A stretch of 64,000 nt of DNA from Actinopolymorpha alba DSM 45243 (GTDB taxonomy: Bacteria > Actinomycetota > Actinomycetes > Propionibacteriales > Actinopolymorphaceae). The number at the start of each line of letters is the position of its first letter. The first letter of the stretch is position 1. Position numbers and translations under genes: made by a program. Below are positions 25,477 to 34,127 of the stretch, piece after piece. The notes beneath the pieces are model-generated. The model saw only the letters and a program-made list of their open reading frames with translations. It made no database searches and was not told the DNA's origin. The stretch is taken from assembly GCF_000373925.1 (NCBI RefSeq), contig NZ_KB892763.1, forward strand, positions 1 through 64,000, in the 5' to 3' direction.

Positions 25477-26400
25477 GTGGAAGACTTTCGCCTGGTCTTC
25501 GTCGGGGGGATGGGGCGCTCAGGCTCGACCCTGATCGAGCGTCTGCTTGGCGAGCTGCCGGGGATGTGCGCCGTGGGCGAACTCGTTCACCTGTGGCGGC
25601 GCGGTCTGGTCGACGACGAGTCCTGCGGGTGCGGCGCGGCGTTCAGTGGGTGCGCGTTCTGGAAGGACGTCGGAGTCGAGGCGTTCGGTGGCTGGGACCG
25701 CCTGGACCCGCACGAGATCCTCGACCTCAAGGCCTCGGTGGACCGTACGCGGTTCATCCCGAACCTCCTCGCCCGCGAACTCCCCGACGAACTCGCCAGC
25801 CGGGTCGAGCGCTACACCGAGTTGTACGACCGGCTGTACGCCGCGATCGCCCGGGTGAGTGGCCAGCCGACCGTGGTCGACGCCAGCAAGCACGCCTCGC
25901 TCGCCGCCTGCCTCCGGCACCGCTACGGAGACCGCATGCGGATCCTTCACGTCGTACGCGATCCTCGCGCGGTCGCACACTCGTGGTCCAGACGCGTACC
26001 CCGGCCGGATGCGACGGGGACCAGCCCAGAACAGGAGATGGCCCGCTACTCACCGGCCCGGGCGTCAGTGCAGTGGACCGCCGAGAACGTCGTACCGGCG
26101 CTGCTCGCCCGCCGCGGCGTGCCGACGATGCGGGTGCGCTACGAGGACTTCGTCGCCGAGCCGCTGCGGATGTTCCAGGAGATCGCTGGTTTCGTGGGGC
26201 ACCGCGGGGAGGTTCCGATCGGTGCGGACGGGACCGCCCATCTGTGGAGCGGGCACGCGGTGTCGGGCAACCCGATGCGGTTCTCCTCTGGTCCGGTGAC
26301 GGTCCGCGAGGACACCGCCTGGCGGGAGGGATTCGCGTACCGGCACCAACTGCTCGTGTCCGCGCTCACGGTCCCGACCCGGTGGCGCTTCGGCTACTGA
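25477..26400 (+). CDS. Sulfotransferase-family protein
   Basis: A 307-residue PAPS-dependent sulfotransferase-like protein. The 5'-phosphosulfate loop is GGMGRSGSTLIERLL (near residues 9-23) and the 3'-phosphate-binding motif is VVRDPRAVAHSW (~159-170). RYEDFVAEPLRMFQEI resembles the usual distal block. Two Cys-rich sites (CGCGAAFSGCAFW) near residue 50 are common in actinobacterial members. The acceptor is unknown. Start taken as GTG 25477; TTG 25474 is an alternative. Confidence 0.82.
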   Translation: MEDFRLVFVGGMGRSGSTLIERLLGELPGMCAVGELVHLWRRGLVDDESCGCGAAFSGCAFWKDVGVEAFGGWDRLDPHEILDLKASVDRTRFIPNLLARELPDELASRVERYTELYDRLYAAIARVSGQPTVVDASKHASLAACLRHRYGDRMRILHVVRDPRAVAHSWSRRVPRPDATGTSPEQEMARYSPARASVQWTAENVVPALLARRGVPTMRVRYEDFVAEPLRMFQEIAGFVGHRGEVPIGADGTAHLWSGHAVSGNPMRFSSGPVTVREDTAWREGFAYRHQLLVSALTVPTRWRFGY

Positions 26401-26463
26401 CCCTCTGCTAGTTCTGGGGGTCCTGCTGGTTCTGGGGGCGCGGCTGGCTCTGCTAGCTCTGGG

Positions 26464-26536
26464 GGCTCTGGGGAATTCCCTCGCCGGACTGCTCGCAGGC
26501 TCCCTTGACGTCTCGTCGAGGGAATTCCCCAGAGCC
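26464..26536. repeat. 20-bp perfect inverted repeat
   Basis: Arms 26464-26483 and 26517-26536 (core CTCTGGGGAATTCCC) pair perfectly around a 33-nt loop. The arm centre GGGAATTCCC is itself palindromic. It lies 63 bp past the sulfotransferase stop and may terminate it. Confidence 0.85.
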
Positions 26537-26706
26537 TTTGCCGGGTTCCTGGCGTCTCCGGACCGAACCGGCGATAGCTTCGGAGAAGTTGAAGATCAAC
26601 TTGCGGAAAACGCCCACGATCCGCGCGAAGCGTGGGCCACTTCCCCGAAATGATCTTGAATCAGCGCAGGCGTCTGGATGTTGAGACAGGGGGCAGTGCG
26701 TTCAAG

Positions 26707-26753
26707 GATGGGGAAGGATTTCAGTCATATAGCGACGACAATCCTTCCCCATC
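26707..26753. repeat. 14-bp perfect inverted repeat
   Basis: GATGGGGAAGGATT at 26707-26720 pairs with 26740-26753 around a 19-nt loop containing TCATATAGC. Second of the hairpins in this convergent gap. Confidence 0.8.
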
Positions 26754-26791
26754 ATGACCTGCCGCTCGCGACCTCTAAGCCTCTAAGGCGA

Positions 26792-26825
26792 AGTGGCCCG
26801 CGCTCCTTGCGGAACGCGGGCCACT
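26792..26825 (-). terminator. GC-rich hairpin 3' of the DHA2 exporter gene
   Basis: AGTGGCCCGCG and CGCGGGCCACT form an 11-bp perfect stem with a 12-nt loop, 43 bp beyond the exporter stop on the minus strand. A likely terminator for that gene. Confidence 0.6.
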
Positions 26826-26868
26826 CTCCGACTTGATCATGGTCCGGCATGACGGCCGGGATCGTCTG

Positions 26869-28473
26869 CTAGTGCGGCGCTGAGGGGGCCAGGTCCGCTT
26901 CTGTCGTACCTCCCGGTGCCGTCCCACCCTGTCCGGTGGCGAGCGGTAGCTCCTTCAGGAAGAACGCCACCACGAACGCGGCCACCACGAACGGCACGCC
27001 GGCGAGGAACACGTCGTGAAGCGAGCGTACGAACGCCTCGACGACCGGCGCCTTGAGGTCGGGCGGGAGGTTCTGGATGGCCGTGACGTTCTGGGTCGCG
27101 CCGGCGGGGAGGTGTGCCGCCGCGCCAGCGGGCAGGACCTCGGTGAGGTGGGTGCTGAGCCGGCTGGTGAGGATGGCCCCGAACAACGCCGTACCGATGG
27201 CACCGCCCATCGTCCGGAAGAACGTCACCGCACTGGTGGCCGTGCCCATGTCGCTGAAGTGCACGGAGTTCTGGACGGCGGTCATGATGGTCTGCATCGT
27301 GAGCCCGAGGCCGAAGCCGACGATGTACTGATACGCGCCCACGGTCCACATCGACGAGTCGGCGTGAAGCTGCGACAGCAGCCAGACGCCGATGGCGATC
27401 ACCGCGGCACCGATGATCGGGTAGATCTTGTAGCGGCCGTTACGGGTGATGAGCTGGCCCGCGCCGATCGACGAGGTGAAGATGCCGAGGACGGCCGGGA
27501 GCATCGCGAGTCCGGACGCCGTGGGCGACATGCCCTTGACCACCTGCAGGTAGATCGGCAGGTAGATGATCGTGCCGAACATCGCGAACCCCGCGAGCAG
27601 GCCGTAGATGTTGCTGACCGTGAAGACCGAGTTGCGGAACAACCGCGGCGGCAGGATCGGCTCGGCGGCCCGCGACTCGATGAAGACGAACAACCCGGTC
27701 AGTACGACGCTCGCGCCGAGAAGCAGCAGGGAGCCCGCTTCTGTCCAGCCGTACGACTCGCCCCGCCAGGACAGGTAGAGCAGCAGGCAGGACACGGCGG
27801 CGACGATGGTGGCGGCGCCGAGGTAGTCGATGCGGTGGTTACGCCGGACCAGCGGCATCCGCAACGCGTACGACGTCACGATGAGGGCCGCGACGCCGAT
27901 CGGCAGGTTGATCCAGAAGATCCAGCGCCAGCCCGGCCCGTCGGTGAACCAGCCGCCGAGCAGGGGACCCGCGACGCTCGAGACGCCGAACACCGCCGCG
28001 AAGTAGCCCTGGTACCTCCCGCGTTCGCGGGGCGGGATGATGTCGCCGATGATCGCGAAGGCGAGGGCCATCAGGCCGCCGCCACCGAGACCCTGGATGG
28101 CCCGGAACGCCACGAGCTCGACCATGTTCTGGGAGAGCGCGGCGAGGACCGAACCCACGATGAACGTGCCGATCGCCGCCTGGAAGATCGGTCGGCGGCC
28201 GTAGAGGTCGGAGATCTTGCCCCACAGCGGGGTGGAGGCCGTCGAGGTGAGGAGGTACGCGGTGACGACCCAGGACAGCTTGTCGAGGCCGCCGAGGTCA
28301 CTCACGATCCTGGGAAGGGCGGTACCGACGATGCTCTGGTCGAGGGCGGCGAGGAGCATGCCCGCCATCAGGCCGCCCAGCACGACCAGGATCTGTCGGT
28401 GGGAGAGGTAGCCGGGGCCGGTGGGCGTGGTGGAGTTGGGGTCTGCCGTATCTGGCGGTTGGCTTTCGGTCAT
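26869..28473 (-). CDS. DHA2-type MFS drug/H+ antiporter (14 helices)
   Basis: A 534-residue exporter started at ATG 28473 with GGAG 8 bp upstream. Signature sequences are LDQSIVGTALPRI in helix 1 (drug antiporter motif D1), WVVTAYLL, LWGKISDLYGRRPIF (motif A), RAIQGLGGGG, and GPLLGGWFTD (motif C). The C-terminal half has the extra helices of the 14-TM group. It lies downstream of a MarR gene on the same strand, 154 bp apart, so induction by a toxic compound released from the MarR repressor is likely. Confidence 0.92.
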   Translation of the reverse strand: MTESQPPDTADPNSTTPTGPGYLSHRQILVVLGGLMAGMLLAALDQSIVGTALPRIVSDLGGLDKLSWVVTAYLLTSTASTPLWGKISDLYGRRPIFQAAIGTFIVGSVLAALSQNMVELVAFRAIQGLGGGGLMALAFAIIGDIIPPRERGRYQGYFAAVFGVSSVAGPLLGGWFTDGPGWRWIFWINLPIGVAALIVTSYALRMPLVRRNHRIDYLGAATIVAAVSCLLLYLSWRGESYGWTEAGSLLLLGASVVLTGLFVFIESRAAEPILPPRLFRNSVFTVSNIYGLLAGFAMFGTIIYLPIYLQVVKGMSPTASGLAMLPAVLGIFTSSIGAGQLITRNGRYKIYPIIGAAVIAIGVWLLSQLHADSSMWTVGAYQYIVGFGLGLTMQTIMTAVQNSVHFSDMGTATSAVTFFRTMGGAIGTALFGAILTSRLSTHLTEVLPAGAAAHLPAGATQNVTAIQNLPPDLKAPVVEAFVRSLHDVFLAGVPFVVAAFVVAFFLKELPLATGQGGTAPGGTTEADLAPSAPH

Positions 28474-28563
28474 CGAATGAACTCCAAGACGTTCTTCGTG
28501 TGCTGGTGGCACAGGAGAGCCACGGTGAGAGAAGTGCTGCTGGGACCGCCGAGTCCTCGGGCG

Positions 28564-28601
28564 CTCATGCGCGTCCTCGCTTCGTTGCGGGCGCGCATGA
28601 G
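28564..28601 (-). other. Hairpin between marR and exporter
   Basis: CTCATGCGCG and CGCGCATGAG form a 10-bp stem with an 18-nt loop in the gap between the MarR-type gene and the exporter. It could attenuate read-through or stabilise the message. Confidence 0.45.
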
Positions 28602-28627
28602 GCACTTATCGCGCTGTGTTCGCTCGC

Positions 28628-29143
28628 TCATGAGTCGGAGCGCTTGGGTGCCGAGGGCTTCAGCTCGGTCTCGAGGTCGTCGGCGAGCCGGTTGAGGAGA
28701 TGTTCGAGAGTGTTGAGGTCGGCCTCGGGCCAGGCCGACAGTGCGGTGGACAGCACCGCGCGGCGGCGGGCGAAGGTGTCGTGCAGAACCTTCCGGCCGG
28801 ATTCGGTGACGGACAGGAGCGCGGCGCGTTTGTCGGCGGGATCCGCGGCGCGCTCCAGGTGTCCGGAGACTTCGAGTGCGCGGACGTGTCGGCTGACCGT
28901 GGAGATGTCGAGCTGGACCTGCGCGGCCAGGTCGGACAGCCGCAACGGCCCGGTGCAGTTGACGTTGTAGAGGACGTACTGCAGGGCCGGCTCGATCGGC
29001 GCGTCGTGGGCCCGCTTGATCAGCCTGAGCATGCGCATCAACGTGACGAGGAGCGCCTCGGAGGTGTCCCGGGGGGTCCCCTGCGGGTCCTGGGTCGCGC
29101 TGACTGCTTGCATCCCGCAAGTATATGCGCTTGGTTGGGTCAT
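28628..29143 (-). CDS. MarR-family regulator
   Basis: A 171-residue winged-helix protein. LRLSDLAAQVQLDISTVSRHVRALE is the recognition helix-turn-helix, and RAADPADKRAALLSVTESG is the wing, in MarR order. The C-terminal helices form the dimer interface. Starts at ATG 29143 or ATG 29113 are possible, neither with a strong ribosome-binding site. Just upstream of 29113 lies CAAG-8-CTTG (29118-29133), a candidate autoregulatory half-palindrome. It probably controls the adjacent DHA2 exporter. Confidence 0.88.
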   Translation of the reverse strand: MTQPSAYTCGMQAVSATQDPQGTPRDTSEALLVTLMRMLRLIKRAHDAPIEPALQYVLYNVNCTGPLRLSDLAAQVQLDISTVSRHVRALEVSGHLERAADPADKRAALLSVTESGRKVLHDTFARRRAVLSTALSAWPEADLNTLEHLLNRLADDLETELKPSAPKRSDS

Positions 29144-29210
29144 GCAACTATTACCGTTCGCGCCAGTCTGGCTGCGATCCGTGCCCGCTGCTGCGGTCTC
29201 TGGCGGGTTT

Positions 29211-30578
29211 TCAACGCCGCGCGCGGAGACGCATCCGCATGCCGTACTTCTGGCGCAGGGTTACGGCGGGCAGCGGCTCGACCTTCTGGCCGGGGGCGAG
29301 TTCGGGATCCCAGTGCCGGGCCAGCGTGGCGAGGACCAGCACTCCCTCCATCCACGCGAATGCCAGACCGACACAGATCCGTGCGCCCAGACCGAACGGC
29401 AGGTACGCCCCGCGTGGTTGCCCTGGCACGGCCTCGTCGTACCGCCCGTCGGGTCCGATCCACCGCCGCGGCGCGAACTCCAGCGGCGCTGCCCAGAACC
29501 TCCCGTCCCGGTGGAGCACCCACTGGCTCGCCACACAGAGCGACCCGGCGGGCAGGGTCCAGCCGTCCAGCTCCACCTCCGTGAGGGTGCGACGGCCGAG
29601 GATCCAGGACGGCGGGTAGAGGCGCATGGCCTCGGCGAACACCGCGCGGGTCCGCGGCAGCCGGTCCAGATCGGCGTACGACGGAACGCCGTCCAGCCGG
29701 GTGTCCAACTCCTCGTGCAGCCAGCGGGCCACCTCCGGATGCTCAGACAGCAGCCACCACGTCCAGGTGAGCGCGGTCGCGGTGGTCTCATGCCCGGCGA
29801 GGAGCAAGGTCATGACCTCGTCGCGGACCTGCGTGTCGTCGTCCAGGTGAGCGAGCAGCGTGGACAGGAGATCCGGACCGGGTGGTGCGGCCCGGCGGCG
29901 TTCGATCAGCTCCCGGACGAGCCGGTCGAGCCGGTCGATCGCGGCGAACATCCGGGCCCGCCCCGGCGTCGGGATCCGCAGCAGCAGATCCGCGCCGGGC
30001 AGCAGGTGCCGCTGGAACCCACCCAGCAGGGCCGCGAGCGCCTCGGCGACCCGTGCCGTCTCCTCGCGCAGGTCCGACCCGAACAACGCCCGACCCACCA
30101 CGGTGAGGGTGAGTCCGGACATCTCCCGGGCGAGGTCGAGTACCTCACCGTCCCGCCAGCGGGTGTCGTACGCGCGGGCGGTCGCCACCATGTCGTCGGC
30201 GTATGCCGCGATGCGGTCACCGTGGAGGGCGGGCTGGATGAGGCGCCGTTGTGTGCGATGGCGTTCGCCCTCGCTGGTGAGGAGACCGTCGCCGAGCAGC
30301 ATGCGGATGCGTTCGAGCGCCCGACCCTTCCGGAGCGCCCGCCCGCGGGCGACGAACAGCTCCTGCACCAACTCCGGATGGCCGAGGACGTAGACGTGTT
30401 CGCGGCCGAGCCGGAGATGGGCGAGCCGGGGATGGTCGCGGACGATGCCCTCGAAGTACGCCGTCGGATCGCGCCGGGCAACGATGCCGGCGTAGAGGAG
30501 ACTGCCGCGCGGTCCGGGCGGCCGGGCAACTGGTCGGGCCACTCCTGAACGGCGCCCGGCGGTCGGCGTACCTTCCAT
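29211..30578 (-). CDS. Cytochrome P450
   Basis: A 455-residue heme monooxygenase. The I-helix oxygen-activation motif AGHETTATAL, the K-helix ExxR (EAMRLYPP), PRRW, and the heme loop PFGLGARICVG with the axial Cys are all present in order. The leader is Arg/Pro rich and not a membrane anchor, so it is soluble as usual in bacteria. No ferredoxin or reductase gene is adjacent, so electron partners come from elsewhere. Sequence style (ALRKGRALERIRMLLGDGLLTSEGE) is like CYP102/CYP110-type fatty-acid P450s. Divergent from threonine deaminase, 60 bp apart. Confidence 0.93.
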   Translation of the reverse strand: MEGTPTAGRRSGVARPVARPPGPRGSLLYAGIVARRDPTAYFEGIVRDHPRLAHLRLGREHVYVLGHPELVQELFVARGRALRKGRALERIRMLLGDGLLTSEGERHRTQRRLIQPALHGDRIAAYADDMVATARAYDTRWRDGEVLDLAREMSGLTLTVVGRALFGSDLREETARVAEALAALLGGFQRHLLPGADLLLRIPTPGRARMFAAIDRLDRLVRELIERRRAAPPGPDLLSTLLAHLDDDTQVRDEVMTLLLAGHETTATALTWTWWLLSEHPEVARWLHEELDTRLDGVPSYADLDRLPRTRAVFAEAMRLYPPSWILGRRTLTEVELDGWTLPAGSLCVASQWVLHRDGRFWAAPLEFAPRRWIGPDGRYDEAVPGQPRGAYLPFGLGARICVGLAFAWMEGVLVLATLARHWDPELAPGQKVEPLPAVTLRQKYGMRMRLRARR

Positions 30579-30638
30579 ATCCCGTTTCTACGCCGGGCGG
30601 CGCCGAGGGGACAGCGGGATGGGTGTCAGACTGCGGAC

Positions 30639-31895
30639 ATGACCGGATCGACCTCCTCAGAAGGATCGAGGAGTAAGCCCCTCGATCTCGCGCAACTGCT
30701 GGCCGACATCGAGGGCGCCGCGAAGCAACTCCAGGGCGTTGCGCGGGTGACTCCAATGGTGAGCTCGGGCTGGCTGTCCGATCGGGTCGGTGGGCCCATG
30801 TACCTGAAGTGCGAAAACCTCCAGCGTTCGGGTTCGTTCAAGATCCGGGGCGCCTACGTCCGAATCGCCCGGTTGTCGGCGGCTGAGCGGGCGCGTGGAG
30901 TGGTCGCGGCGAGTGCGGGCAACCACGCCCAGGGTGTAGCGCTGGCGGCGAGCCTCCTCGGCACCCGGTCCACGGTGTTCATGCCGATCGGAGCGCCGAT
31001 CCCCAAGGAGGAGGCCACCCGGTCGTACGGCGCTGACGTGCGGTTCGCCGGGCACACGGTTGACGAGGCGCTGATCGCCGCGAAGGAGTACGCCGAACGC
31101 ACCGGCGCGGTCTTCATCCACCCGTTCGACCACCCCGACGTCGTCGCGGGACAGGGAACGCTCGGCCTGGAGATCCTCGACCAGTGCCCGGATGTCGGCA
31201 CGGTCCTCGTCGCGGTCGGCGGGGGTGGGTTGGCCGCTGGGATCGCCGCCGCTTTCGCCGGGCGTGGCTCGCGGGCTCGGGTCGTCGGCGTGCAGGCGGC
31301 CGGAGCCGCGGCGTACCCCGCCTCCCTCGCCGCCGGCCATCCGGTCGCGCTGGAGCGGATGGCGACGATGGCGGACGGGATCGCCGTGGGCCGTCCGGGT
31401 GCGACGCCGTTCGAGCTGGTCCAGGAGTACGTCGCCGACGTCGTGACCGTCTCGGAGGAGTCGCTGTCGCGTTCCCTCCTGCTCCTGCTGGAACGCGCGA
31501 AGCTCCTGGTCGAGCCCGCGGGCGCGGCCGGTGTGGCCGCGGCGCTGGACGCCGGGCGGGAGGCCTTCGAGCCGCCGATCGTCGCGGTGCTCTCCGGCGG
31601 CAACATCGACCCGCTGTTGTTGATGCGGGTCCTCCGGCACGGCATGGCGGCGGCCGGGAGGTACCTCTCCTTCCGGGTACGCGTGCCCGACCAGCCCGGT
31701 GGCCTCGCGGCCCTCCTGGGCGAGCTCGCCTCCGCCGACGCGAACGTGCTGGACGTCGTACATGAACGCACCTCCTCCCACCTGCACGTCGGCGAGGTCG
31801 AGGTGTCGCTCCAGGTCGAGACGCGGGGCAAGCAGCACCGGGAGGAGATACTCGCTCGCCTCCGCAAGGCGGAGTACCCCATCGTACTTTCGTAA
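30639..31895 (+). CDS. ilvA: Threonine ammonia-lyase with C-terminal ACT domain
   Basis: Deaminates threonine to 2-oxobutanoate, the first step to isoleucine. The 418-residue product has the PLP lysine Lys68 in SGSFKIRGAY, ASAGNHAQG, and the glycine-rich phosphate loop VGGGGLAAGI. An ACT-like domain at ~345-418 (FRVRVPDQPGGLAALLGELA) matches the shorter threonine-deaminase form found in actinobacteria, catabolic or biosynthetic. It is alone here, with no ilv genes beside it. Confidence 0.9.
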   Translation: MTGSTSSEGSRSKPLDLAQLLADIEGAAKQLQGVARVTPMVSSGWLSDRVGGPMYLKCENLQRSGSFKIRGAYVRIARLSAAERARGVVAASAGNHAQGVALAASLLGTRSTVFMPIGAPIPKEEATRSYGADVRFAGHTVDEALIAAKEYAERTGAVFIHPFDHPDVVAGQGTLGLEILDQCPDVGTVLVAVGGGGLAAGIAAAFAGRGSRARVVGVQAAGAAAYPASLAAGHPVALERMATMADGIAVGRPGATPFELVQEYVADVVTVSEESLSRSLLLLLERAKLLVEPAGAAGVAAALDAGREAFEPPIVAVLSGGNIDPLLLMRVLRHGMAAAGRYLSFRVRVPDQPGGLAALLGELASADANVLDVVHERTSSHLHVGEVEVSLQVETRGKQHREEILARLRKAEYPIVLS

Positions 31896-31959
31896 GTCAT
31901 TTTGATGATCTATAAAGATCGCCTTGACATTCTTGCCGAGTGGGAGGTGAAATCGACCT

Positions 31960-32973
31960 ATGACTGAGAACACATCCCCCCATTCCGATCCCTCGTCGCG
32001 GTCTGACCCCTGGGCCGAGGCCACCGACTCGGTGGCGGCGCACGCGCGCGCCGATGAGGAAGCTGCCCGCGCGGACGAAGCCGCTGCTCGGGCAGACGAG
32101 GAAGCCGCTCGGGCCGATGAAGCCGCCGGCCGAGCGGACGAGCAGGCCGCTCGGGCAGACGAGCACCGCGCGCGCGAGGAGTCCGTCCGCCGGATCCTCG
32201 CCGATGTCGCGGCCGGCCGGATCTCTCCCGAGGACGCCGCCGCCAAACTCGAGCAGGCACGCGCCGGCGCCCCCACTCCGTCCGCGGCTGACACCGAGAC
32301 ATCAGGCGCGCGCACCGCGACGGAGACCAGTCCCGCGACGGCCACGACGTCCCGCCTGCGGGTCCGTGCCGTCGGGCGCCGGGTCCGCATCATCGGCGAG
32401 CCGTTCGTCTCCACGGTCGCCGTCGACGGTCCGCACGTCGTACGTCAGGAGGGCAACACGCTGGTCGTCACCAGCGAGGGCGAGTTCGGGGCGTCGCTGG
32501 ACGGGTTCACGCTGATGCGGAGCCGATCGCTGCGCGATGTGCAGGAGCGGGTCTTCGATCTGGGGCGTGAGCTGTCCGTACGCGTCAACCCGAACCTCAT
32601 CGTCGAGGTCGAGGTGACCGCCGGCAGCGTGACCGCCGAGCGCCTGCCCGGGCTCGAGCAGGTCCGCGTCACCGCCGGGTCGGCCCGGGTCCGCGACGTC
32701 GAGGGACCAATCGACGTACTCGTCCAGGCGGGTTCCGCGCAGGTCGAGGGCAAGATCATCAAGGGTCGGTCGAGGCTGCGGGCGGAGTCGGGTTCGATGC
32801 AGCTCCGGTTGCTGCCGGGCTCGAGCGTCCGGATCCGCCCTGACGTCCAGCTTGGCCGGGTTCAGTGGGAGCCGCCGGGCAAGGACCGCGAGGAGCACAT
32901 CGTCGGCGATGGTGACGGCATCCTGAGCCTCGAGGTCGTCATGGGGACCGCCACCGTCAAGGAGGCTCCGTGA
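31960..32973 (+). CDS. DUF4097-like protein with heptad repeats and SHOCT-like motif
   Basis: A 337-residue protein in three parts. Residues ~28-70 are six tandem RADEEAA-type heptads, probably a short coiled coil, coded by 21-bp repeats. RRILADVAAGRISPEDAAAKLE (~73-94) is a short helical pair of the SHOCT/bacterial-adhesin-associated kind. Residues ~125-335 are a right-handed beta-roll region typical of DUF4097 (VRVNPNLIVEVEVTAGSVTAE, then VTAGSARVRDVEGPIDVLVQAGSAQVEG). GGGAGGTGA precedes the ATG. It overlaps the DUF2089 gene by 4 bp. Confidence 0.8.
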   Translation: MTENTSPHSDPSSRSDPWAEATDSVAAHARADEEAARADEAAARADEEAARADEAAGRADEQAARADEHRAREESVRRILADVAAGRISPEDAAAKLEQARAGAPTPSAADTETSGARTATETSPATATTSRLRVRAVGRRVRIIGEPFVSTVAVDGPHVVRQEGNTLVVTSEGEFGASLDGFTLMRSRSLRDVQERVFDLGRELSVRVNPNLIVEVEVTAGSVTAERLPGLEQVRVTAGSARVRDVEGPIDVLVQAGSAQVEGKIIKGRSRLRAESGSMQLRLLPGSSVRIRPDVQLGRVQWEPPGKDREEHIVGDGDGILSLEVVMGTATVKEAP

Positions 32974-33419
32974 GGTCCTACGGTCCGGACGGGGCCGGGG
33001 ACGCCGGCGGGTCGCGGTACCCCGCGTACCGCCCGCCGAGCGACTGCCCGGTCTGTGGCGCGGGCTTGCAGGTCACCCGGCTCGGCTGCGGCTCGTGCGG
33101 GAGCGAGCTGTCAGGGGTCTTCGAGTCGTGTGGGTTCTGCGGACTGACCGACGCGGAGCGGGAGCTGCTCCGGGTGTTCCTCGTCTCGCGGGGCAACATG
33201 CGCGAGGTGGAGCGGCATCTTGGCGTCAGCTATCCGACCGCTCGACAGAGGTACGCCGACCTGCTGGCGAAGCTTGGTCTGGAGAATTCCCCCGGTCCGC
33301 AGGGCGCCGAGCCGGCTCCTCCGGAGTCGCAGCCGACCCGGGAAGAGGTGCTGGCCATGCTCGCCCGAGGCGAGATCGGCGTGGACGCGGCCGCTGACCA
33401 GCTCCGGATCGTCGGGTAG
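32970..33419 (+). CDS. DUF2089 zinc-ribbon/helix-turn-helix protein
   Basis: A 149-residue protein started at the GTG of the GTGA overlap with the upstream stop. CPVCGAG, then CGSCGSE and CGFCG form Cys pairs of a zinc ribbon. GNMREVERHLGVSYPTARQRY is the helix-turn-helix, the DUF2089 core, so DNA binding is plausible. The C-terminal EEVLAMLARGEIGVDAAADQLR resembles the short motif in its upstream partner. The pair probably acts in cell-envelope stress or membrane regulation, as is proposed for DUF4097 partners in Firmicutes; that role is inference. Confidence 0.85.
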   Translation: MRSYGPDGAGDAGGSRYPAYRPPSDCPVCGAGLQVTRLGCGSCGSELSGVFESCGFCGLTDAERELLRVFLVSRGNMREVERHLGVSYPTARQRYADLLAKLGLENSPGPQGAEPAPPESQPTREEVLAMLARGEIGVDAAADQLRIVG

Positions 33420-33483
33420 GCGCGTACCGCCGCACCGGCGGAGGCTCTTTGAGAACCTCATCGCCGGGTTTGGGTCGGAACGC

Positions 33484-33585
33484 TTTGGGTCGGGGGCACC
33501 CTTGTAGGCCTCTATTGGCCAGGGGTGCCCCGACCCAAAAAAGTGAGGGCCCCCTGGCACAGGAGGTGGCCAGGGGTGCCTCGAC
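33484..33585 (+). repeat. Dispersed hairpin element, copy 2, with adjacent partial copy
   Basis: An imperfect inverted repeat (33484-33539) with left arm TTTGGGTCGGGGGCACCC and one-base bulges, 64 bp past the DUF2089 stop. It shares its left arm and loop with the element at 16563. A further partial copy, GGCCAGGGGTGCCTCGAC at 33568-33585, matches the right arm at 17 of 18 bases, 51 bp on. Confidence 0.82.
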
Positions 33586-33617
33586 GCGGATGCCCGACGG
33601 TGTGCGGGCGCGAAGGC

Positions 33618-34127
33618 TCAGGCGCCGAACGGCACCGCGTCGACGATCTCGACGGTCACGCTCCGCCCGTTGGGAGCGGCGTAGGTGGCCCTGTCGCCCT
33701 TCCGCTTGTTGCTGATGGCAGCGCCCAGCGGCGACTGCGGGGAGTAGACCTCGATGTCGACGGACTCGTCGAGGGCGAGGAGCTCCCGCGAGCCGAGCAC
33801 GAATGTCTCGGTGTCATCGTCGCCCTCGAAGCGGATCGTGACCTTCATGCCGGGTTCGACGATGCCGTCGTCCGGCGGCGTGTCACCCACCCGGGCACGG
33901 CGGAGCATGTCCTGGAGTTTGCGGATCTGCGCCTCGGTCTTGCCCTGTTCTTCCTTGGCCGCGTGGTATCCGCCGTTCTCCCGAAGATCACCCTCGTCGC
34001 GGGCTTCGCCGATCCGTCGGGCAAGTTCCGCGCGCACGGGACCCGTGAGATGGTCAAGCTCCGCCTTGAGCCGGTCGTAGGCGTCCTGGGTGAGCCAGAT
34101 GACGTTCTCGTCGGTCGATTGCGTCAC
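33618..34127 (-). CDS. greA: Transcription elongation factor GreA
   Basis: Stimulates RNA cleavage by backtracked RNA polymerase. The 169-residue product has the N-terminal coiled coil with the acidic tip DEGDLRENGGYHAAKEEQG (~44-62; Asp/Glu at the tip) and the C-terminal FKBP-like domain (SPQSPLGAAISNKRKGD). It starts at GTG 34127 with AGGAG upstream. Divergent from mca. Confidence 0.95.
   Translation of the reverse strand: MTQSTDENVIWLTQDAYDRLKAELDHLTGPVRAELARRIGEARDEGDLRENGGYHAAKEEQGKTEAQIRKLQDMLRRARVGDTPPDDGIVEPGMKVTIRFEGDDDTETFVLGSRELLALDESVDIEVYSPQSPLGAAISNKRKGDRATYAAPNGRSVTVEIVDAVPFGA

Larger units (their letters stand above)
26401..26868. other. Hairpin-rich convergent intergenic region
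   Basis: This 468-bp gap between convergent genes has no coding frame I can support. It carries three long inverted repeats (listed separately) and two smaller stems: AAGTTGA/TCAACTT at 26586-26602 and GCCCACG/CGTGGGC at 26612-26637. The opening ~60 bp repeat variants of CTGGTTCTGGGGG. Confidence 0.6.

Noticed and set aside
31911-31952. TATAAA and TTGACA before the DUF4097 gene as a promoter
   Set aside because: The two hexamers are in the wrong order and no matching partner lies at 16-19 bp spacing.
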